Shown here: piece after piece, positions 56,293 through 64,000 of the stretch
How the letters are laid out: the number at the start of each line of letters is the position of its first letter
How positions within the stretch are numbered: position 1 is the first letter of the stretch
Assembly: GCA_036365145.1 (NCBI GenBank)
Contig: JAEOAD010000001.1
Location: 105,339,001 to 105,403,000, forward strand
Direction of reading: 5' to 3'
Origin: Orientallactaga sibirica
Taxonomy: Eukaryota > Chordata > Mammalia > Rodentia > Dipodidae
DNA length: 64,000 nt
Program-made: the position numbers and the translations under genes
The notes under the pieces: generated by a model
Database searches by the model: none
What the model was told of the DNA's origin: nothing
The model's input: only the letters and a program-made list of their open reading frames with translations

Positions 56293-59200
56293 AGTGGAGA
56301 AATATTTGGTGGGAGGGCGGAGGTTACAAATTCCTGGGAAATTACTTTGGGGTGAAGTGGCTGCTGCTTCATCCACTAGACCTGTGGGGGATTAGGACAA
56401 GGGGGATGGGTTTCTTGCCTGTGCACCCTCTTACTGACCTCCCGGTGGAGAATTTCAATGCTGCTTCAGAAAGACAGGCAGAAGGAAACCCCTGGAAATC
56501 AGCTACCCCCAGGGTGAGCCTGGACTAGCCGGCCAGGACTTAAGCTTGCAAGTGTTTTGAAGGTTAGCTGGAGGAGGCACAATAGGATGCTTTCTTTTTA
56601 TTGGAAAATAAATGAGAATGAGTGGAAATAAATTATGTTTAATGAACTTAACAACAAGTGATTGTTGAAGAGCCTGTGAGAAAGCACGGCTTTGCTGGTT
56701 AAGGCCAAGCAAACGGAGCGCGTCTTTCTTTTCCAAGTGTGAAGTCCTCCCACAAGCCCACCGTGTGCCCGTATTTCCAGTTCCCACTCCTCCCACTGCT
56801 CTCCACCACCTTCTTGTGACTTAAGAAAAGGTCGTTAAGAATTGCTGAACTTGACCCTCGAGCCTCTCCATTATTGAGATTGGCGATCTGTTGGGTGTGT
56901 TACCAGCTGGGTGGTTATATTATGCGACCCTCCCCATCCCCTTACCAAGGCCAAGGGCTGAGGGTAGTTTGAGTTACTTCTCTGCATATGCATGCGTGTG
57001 AGATTTTGCATGAAAGTCAACTGCCCATTTACCCTCTCCCCGCCTTTTCTGTCCAGTCATTTCCTTGCAAGAATTTGCCCGCGGGAGTCCATGTGAAACT
57101 ATGAGTCGGCAGAATTTTGCAGCCAGCAGGAGAATCTTCTTGCTGTCTGAATGGATTTGATTTGATTCCAAGGAGAGGAAGGAAGGGAGGGAAGAAAGGA
57201 AAGGTAGGTAGGAGGAAAAGGGAGGGAAAGAGAGAGAGGGAGAGAGACAAACTGATTTACAAAATAAATGAGTAGCATTCTTCTCTTCAGGCCTCTCAAT
57301 TGCAGAAGTTGGAACCTTGCCACCTTGTGTGTTCTTGGCACAGCACCCAACTAGAGGTGCAGGTTGTATGCGGCCACTGATGGTGGACATTTCCCCCCCT
57401 ACATCTCACAAACAGACCTCTTGCCACCTTGTTTCTCCTTGTCAAACTCAAACCTGGAGAAACTTGCCCTTTCTGTTTACCACTTTCAGATGTGCTGTAG
57501 CTATCCCTAGAAGTCTGGCTTAGGAATGCAGCACACCATTAGCTGGGAGCCAAGCCTTCAACAGAAAAGAACAATGTTCAGCTATAAAAGGCCCTTGTCC
57601 ACTGTGTGGAGTGCGACCTGACTGGGCTTCTGGTGGCTCTCAGAGGAACACTGAAGTCCATGTGGACTGTAGACGGTGTGCTGGCCAGCGGAGTTGCATG
57701 TGGTGGTGTGTGCAGCTCTGGTCCTGGCTGTTCTGTGTGCCATCTCTCCGCCCCCACCCCTACCCCAGTGCAGTGCAAGGGATTGCTCAGTGCCTGAGGT
57801 ACTAGGTTGTTGGGGCAGGATGGTCCCCTTGGCTGACCATGCCACCACCCTCTGGCGTGTGGCCTGAGACTGACTATAGGGTTGTTGATGCCTCATAAAC
57901 CACAGACAGCTATTCCTTCGTGTCACCCAGCCCCTCCTCCTAGCCAGCCCTCTGGTGACATGAGGCACCTATTAATGTTTTACTAGTTGCCATTGGTCTC
58001 AGTGAAGCCACAGTAGACAGCATACAGAAAAAAATGCGCAGATATACCATAAAGCTGAAGCCAGTGGGTCCCTCCCGAAGCCCATTTTAGCCCTGCAGAG
58101 GCCTGGCATTTCCGAACCGGTGAACATGCATGCCGAGGAAAGGAAAGACTGACAAATGCTCTTCTGTGTGGCTTTTGTTATATTGTGCCAGGCTCCCAAC
58201 AACCCTTCCTGGCCCCTTCTTCCTCCCGCAGAAAGAGGGAGCAATAGGGGAGCCCTGAAGAAGAGGCTGTATTTGTTTTCAGTGTCTTTGATTAATAGGT
58301 TGTGGAGGTGAATGGCGAGCATTCATTCGCTTTAGGGTACCCCCAGTTATGGGAGGTTGAAGGGCTTGGGTTAGAGGGGAGCTAGCAGAGGAATCCAGAA
58401 GTGGCTTAATCAATCTTTCACTTGCCAAGTCCTGATTTATGAGCAGCATTTTGGAGGGTGTGTGGGTGCTTGGCAATGAGGGTGGCAGGGGCCAAATTGC
58501 TGAACACTACACTTAAGGGTCCTTGAGAGGTCAAAGGTCAGCCACCAGAGCACCTCCTCCCCATTCCCCCTACTGTATTTGGATGAATACTCCTGGTGGA
58601 AAGGCTTTGTGTGCTTTGAGGACCGTTAAAGATTCTTTTCTTTATAATTTAACTATTCAGTGTTCAAACCCATGCAGTTTAACAGGACAGGGCAGGCTTT
58701 GCTTGGGGAAGGGTGGGCTTGTCAGGTAGAAAGCAGAAAGCTCTGATGATCCAAGTCAGGTGATGATGTGGGCTCCTTCTAAACAGATACTGTGTTGCTT
58801 CATTTAAGGACTTCAGGGTGTTGGCTTTTTTGTTTGTTTGTTTCCGGTCAGCTCGGAATTGACCATATGTAGTGTTTTTATCACCAGAATCTTGCTGAGC
58901 ACCACCACCCCCCATGCTGCCAGTTTATATTTGAGAAGCAGAAATACCCTATTAAATGTCCCAGCTGCCTTTCCCTCCCCCTCCACAACCAGCTCAATGC
59001 TATAAAGGTTCTGTTAAAAGTACCCAGTGCGTATGACAAGAGCCTTGCCTGGTGGAATTAGGGGGCTCCATGAGCTACCCATAATTTTACACTTGGAGAT
59101 AGAGTGGGCAAAGGACGTTGTTGGATGAAAGTGACATAGGATGCAGGACATCTGGGAAGTGTGAGGAGTGAGTGAGTCTCACTAAGTCCTGACACATCTG

Positions 59201-60570
59201 TGTCCAGTTGGGAAGGTTGGCCCAGCAGTTCTCATGAGCTGCCTCTCCATGGCTCCATCAGCATGGCAATTACTGTCCTAGTAATGTCATCTTTGAAGGC
59301 ATTGCTGAGGTCACTGAGATTGGGATGGTGGGGCAGGCAGGTAGAGCTGCAGAATTTAGAAAGGCCACTCTCCCATAGTATGTGTCACTTAGGAAATGTT
59401 TCTTCACATACTCTGCAGAGCCACTGACAAAACGCTAGCCATTCATAGATTTCTTGGAGAGTTTCCTAGAATGAAAGTTCCTGACACATAACACAGTGAC
59501 TCTGTACATCACTGTGTTCTGTGAGGCAAGGGCAGCTCTGAGCTGCACTGGGGGACACTGCTTTGGTGTCACCGTTGGCCAGTCCTGGTTCTGCCCTGGA
59601 AGCAGCCAGACAAACAGCTGGAAGTGACCCCTTGGGTGTTCCAGGCAGTCGTGATGTTGGTAATGTGTGGATGATGGTGGCCTCATAGCTTTGTAATGAC
59701 ACGGGATATCTTATGGGTATGTATTGCTTTGTGGCTCAGAGATACATAGTTTTTCTCGGGTTCTCAAAGGGTTAAACACTAGTACCAGACTCTTCACTGA
59801 AGGGCCTCTGACTGTCACTTCCATGATCTTGAGCCTTAGTTAGCTGCCACTGATTTTTGTGCCCTAGGTTCTTTGGAAGACCTACTCGAGCAGTTACCTA
59901 AAACATATGAGAGTTTATATAGCAACTGGTTACTTGAACATTGGGCTCTTGTCTATGAAAAGATAAAAGGGAATAAATAGCGCAGGCTGCTTAACACCTC
60001 CCCCAGCCCTTACTGTTGCTTTCGTACGTTTCTAGAACTTTGTGGTCCTCCCCAAGTAAAGTTTCCTTTCTCACAAAAGTGTCTAGGGTGAGATGGTTGG
60101 ACATGACTCTTAAGGATCTCTTTAACGACATGCGAGCTGTTCAGAAAGGAGAGGAATGTGGAAGGGATTGCTTGCTATTTGAATTTCTGTCTCATTTATG
60201 TTAGCTCTTACTTTCAAGGTTCTCACCTTGATTCTGGAAGGACTTGGTCTTCTCTAGTTTTTTTCTTAAGCTCCTCTGTGACAGACTTATAATTGGCATA
60301 GTAAAGATGATTTTCCTCATGAGATATTAGAATATTAGAATATATTTATTAAATACAACATGTTTAAGATGGGCGTAGGACAGATTATCCTTACACTCCT
60401 GCTCAATACTGCTAACTTTCCTTGGCAACAAGGGGTGTGATCTGGGCCTGTGCTCTTCCCCCCGCTGTGAGTTTATGAGTTTATGACTAGATGGGAGCTA
60501 ACCACATTGTCATGCAGACTTGCTGGAGTGCATTTTACAAAATGTCTTTGTGTTGTGTGTATACCCAGGA

Positions 60571-60672
60571 AGCCTAGCACTGTGCTGATCACTTTGCATG
60601 TGTGATCTCATTCAGTTTTTACAACCCTAGGAGGCCAACACAGTGCTAATCTGGACCTTACAGGGGCAAAGG
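60571..60672 (-). repeat. MIR SINE fragment, antisense
   Basis: TAGCACTGTGCTGATCACTT, GTGTGATCTCATTCAG and TTTTTACAACCCTAGGAGG read as reversed MIR. It is one of only two ancient repeats I recognise in the transposon-poor domain. Confidence 0.7.
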
Positions 60673-63469
60673 AGGGAAGGGAAGGTTAGATGGAGGGAAG
60701 GGAAGGGAGGGAGGAAGGCAAGGAACACAGTCATATGGGTGAAATAGAATTCATGCCCGGCCTCCTTGAATTCGCAGCCCTGTGGTCCCTGTGAGACCCC
60801 ATCGTCTCTAAGCGCTAGTGTGGTGTAACTGAGGAAGTCTGGAAGACTTCTGGACCGGGTGTTTTCTGAAGGACAATTCAGCCAGCCCTCATCTCTGGTT
60901 CTGAGCGTTCGCTGAGCCTGTCCTTTCCGTGAAACCCATCCACGTGATTGGCTCCATCCTGTCTCCTTCTGCCACGTGTAGTTGTAGTTAGGTGGCTATC
61001 AGTCTTTGGCGGTGGGTGGGTGGGTGGGCGTGTATCCACTGTTCCCACAGCCTGGGCACCATAGGAATGCACAGTTCCAGAACATGCAGTTCTTTTGTAT
61101 AGTGCTTAGGTACAGTGTGGCTAAGAAAAGAGCACACCCTAGCCTAGCAGTGGTATGGAAAGGAAAGATCATGAGGTTCCAAGCCAGAGTGACATAGACA
61201 TTTGCACAAAGAAAATCCTCCATCATAATGAAATCCAGCTCTCAGCAGGTGAGCCCTGCCTCTGCAGGTGTCCATGGAATTCCTCGTTCTTGCTTGGGAC
61301 CCAGTTGACAAGGACAAAAAAGTGCTCTCGCTGTTGCTAGGGCATGCTCTGCCATGTGGTCAGGTTGAGAAAAGAGGATCATGCCCCCGTAGGACCCCCA
61401 CTTTCTCCTCTAAAGCTGGTTGGCACCTAAACATTCTAGTCCCTCCCCACGCCACCACCCCACTGTAGAGTTTTTACTAGACAAGAACGAACTCGGTGTG
61501 GAATAGCACAGGGGTGCGTAACTATCACAGTTCAGACTCATGTCCAGATTGCTTTTTCAGGCACAACTAAGAGGAAAGACCACAGTTGTCGACATGCTGT
61601 GGTCATCTTTCCCTGTTTAAATAGAAAGCTCCCACATTTCCATTAGCCCCTCTTGGAAGACAGCTTGTGGTTTGTGACAGAACCATGCCATCTGCAGCTC
61701 TCCCCTAGTCAGGAATCCCCACAGTTAATAACCTTCCCTTCCCCTTGTGTTCTCTAAGAGCTAGCTAGGGCTTCATTCAGGATTAGAAGTCATGTCTCAG
61801 CCCCTGGGTTTGACTTTGCTCATGTGGCCTTTGCAGTTGTGGCAGACAGAAGAACCACCGGTGTTACTCCACAGTAGCCTCACGTGCCTGGGTCCTGAGC
61901 CTGGACCTATTAGATCATGTTTCTGGTGAGAGATGTCCTAGCACTGAGGGTCCACATTAGCAGTAGGCATCCTGAGAGATGCCTGCCTCGGTGGAGTTGG
62001 GAACTGCTGGTCTCACTGTCCTCTTCCAGCTGCTCTGTGCTGGACTGCACACCTGCTTCCACTGCTCAGGCAACCCTGCTCTAATGGCAGGTCAGTCCTG
62101 TGCCTCCTAAGTGACAGCCACCCCTTCTGTTGAGGGACATATGGTCCTCCCTGCTATTTCCAACCATTTCTCCATACAGTAACCTGTTTGGGACCCAACT
62201 CTTCTCTTTCATGTCACCAAGGGGGTATCTTTCCAACCAAGTTGAAAACTTCTGGAAGGAAGGTAAAAACAGTCTTTCTTTTCCTCTGGATGGTCTCGAG
62301 TCCATCCATCTTGTTTGTCTTTTTAATTCCCTCCCTGTCCTTCTCTCTTTCCCACTACCCCAGGACTCCATGGAAGCTAATCTCTTTATTCCTTGTCAAT
62401 CATTCTAAACACAAGTGACCCCTAAAGAATGTTCCCATACTCATGAGGTATGGCCACATGCCTGGGCACAGCTGCCCTTTGCCCTGATGCAAACATCCTA
62501 GCCAGATCGTCCTGGCTGATGACTCTCAGAGGCCATTTATGGTTTCCAAGGCTCTGATGGCTTTTCACTTACTCGTTTCATCTGCAGAATGGTGACCAGG
62601 CTGCTGTGGGCCACTAGGTAGCCCTTTTCTGTGGAGGAAACTAGGGGTTTTGAGGTAACTATAAGGAAGCTGTTGGAATGGTTCTTTTTCTATAGTTCTT
62701 TCTGGATCATCCAGGAAGACCCTATTTTTATTCCCAAACATACCTGAGAAAAAAATAAGTCATACTTTTTAAAGATGCCTTTCCCATAGTTAACTGTGGT
62801 AGGAAATGTTCTTCCTGTGTTATATGTCTTCCTTGTCCATTAAAAAAGAAAGAAGGGGGGCGACGACAAGAAGAAAGAGGGTAAGAGAAGGAACAGCTCA
62901 GTGGTCCCTGAACTCAAGGGGCGCTGGTGGGCAGCATTGGAACCTGCTTTCTTTTCTTTTAATGCTGTTCCTTTTCCTTGATGTTAATGCAAGTTGTGCC
63001 TTTCTAAAAGTAATAAAAGGAAATGAAGACACGTTCTGAAATGAAACTTGACTCTAATCCATTCATCATCTAATACTGGCCTCTTTATCTTCGCTGGTAC
63101 CTAATCTGGTTAAATGTCCCTGTTGTAGGATTTTAGTGAAAATCCTCTATTGGGAATAGGGTTTTTTGCAATTGGATTACTCTCAGTAAATGGCCCAGTA
63201 GTTTGCTTGCTTCAGCTTAATTTTTTTTTTCCTTGTGATCTCGCAGGGCTGAGTTATAGACCAGCATAGAAGAGAAGGGGAGTGGACTGAGCCAGGGGTT
63301 GGTGGGGGAAGGACAGTAACCTGGGGAAGCCTGGGGGGGGGGTGGCAAAGAGAAAACTGTCTAAGATGCCTTTGTCTTTGTTTTCTGCATCTTTCTACCA
63401 ACTCACTCTACCCAGGCACAAAAATGCACGTGCTTTGTTGGCTAGAAATGCCCATTTCTCAAATGCTTA
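60673..63469. other. Unannotated intronic stretch, transposon-free
   Basis: I see no gene, SINE or strong motif cluster. Purine-rich runs (GGGAAGGGAAGGGAGGGAGG near 60690) and T runs are the only low-complexity features. Confidence 0.4.
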
Positions 63470-63660
63470 CCTTTTATTAGCCCAATTCATCATCATCCAG
63501 TTAATTTATTAGTGGTCCCTGATGACTTCCTAATGAAATTCCTAATGAATCAGGGCTGTGGTAATCTGCATAAAATATGCAGGTGCTTGCCAGGCAGTTT
63601 AGCGCTTTCTGGTAAAGTTCACTCTCCTGCCCTGAGCCTGAACGGGGCTTTCATCTAGGC
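63470..63660. promoter_or_regulatory. Candidate conserved intronic element with tandem TAAT sites
   Basis: TTAGCCCAATTCATCATCAT, CCAGTTAATTTATTAGTGG, then two tandem copies of TTCCTAATGAA (63527-63537 and 63539-63549), GGTAATCTGCATAAAATATG and TTTAGCGCTTTCTGG. Repeat-free and motif-dense. Confidence 0.4.
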
Positions 63661-64000
63661 TGTGGGTGAAGGGTGGCAGCCTGCCTGCTGCTTCTTGGGC
63701 CAGGGAGGAGTTAGGAAGTGGATAAGGAGGATGGATAGGTACAATATGGTCCCTGCCGGATTTCTTGTAAATGAGGATTTTCCTAGCCCTACCCAGGAAG
63801 TCAGCATGCCTCTTGGAGTTCCCACCACAGGGGCCTTAGGGTAGGAGATTCACCCCAATGTGCAGAGCTCAATGGGCCTGGGCAATTAGAGCCTCTATTT
63901 CCATCTCACCTGCTGATGGGAAAATTGCAAGCCCTTAGGATCCATGATGGGTGGGAATGGAGAAGGTGTCTAAAAGCCAGGATCCATAAAACAAACCCTT

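Larger units (their letters stand above)
50744..64000 (+). other. Probable first intron (5' part)
   Basis: Begins with GTAAGCGGGTGTGGG. I see no downstream coding exon, no polyadenylation region with a terminal exon, and no second CpG island up to 64000. It remains free of SINEs throughout and holds TG, GT and A/T tracts and several enhancer-like blocks. Confidence 0.45.

Overview
The window is mammalian nuclear DNA, most likely from a rodent. It holds about ten B1 (7SL-derived) SINEs or older 7SL-type relatives, and about a dozen tRNA-derived SINEs whose sense strand opens with CTGGAGGGATGGCT and ends in (AAATA)n. It also has older, longer SINEs that pair a tRNA-like head with a B1-like body (B4-like), and ancient MIR, L2 and L1M remnants. 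I see no canonical mouse B2. The young tRNA-SINE is the type I associate with jerboas (Dipodidae), a recollection that needs a repeat-library search. No prokaryotic or viral gene order, rRNA, tRNA gene or CRISPR array is visible, and no ORF in the window looks like a conserved protein-coding exon.

Left part, about 1-36000: ordinary intergenic or intronic DNA, dense in SINEs. Several young SINEs have readable target-site duplications, and three sit inside older SINE copies. There is also an LTR-like element (about 3849-4200), long GT, T and TTTTC tracts, and MIR/L1M/L2 fossils. A few SINE-free blocks (about 8095-8415, 14760-15400, 25550-25850, 30590-30930) have the compact AT-rich, motif-rich look of conserved regulatory DNA.

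Right part, about 36000-64000: about 28 kb with no recognisable SINE, LTR or young LINE; only an L2 tail and one MIR fragment remain. A run of non-repetitive blocks rich in TAAT, octamer-like and other motifs (38.6-49.7 kb) leads to one promoter at about 50.36-50.75 kb. That promoter has a TATA-like tract, a small CpG island with a (GGCTC)n stretch, and a GC-rich first exon on the + strand ending in a good splice donor (ATG|GTAAGC). A short upstream ORF stops on the three bases directly before that ATG. Downstream sequence to 64000 looks like the start of a long first intron with further candidate regulatory blocks. A transposon-poor region around a CpG-island promoter is the usual setting of a dosage-sensitive developmental regulator, commonly a transcription factor. 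The rest of the gene lies outside the window and I cannot name it.

The best candidates for something unusual are the transposon-free domain, the upstream-ORF/ATG/splice-donor arrangement, and several small structured motifs listed in the findings. Conservation is inferred from sequence texture, because no alignment could be run.
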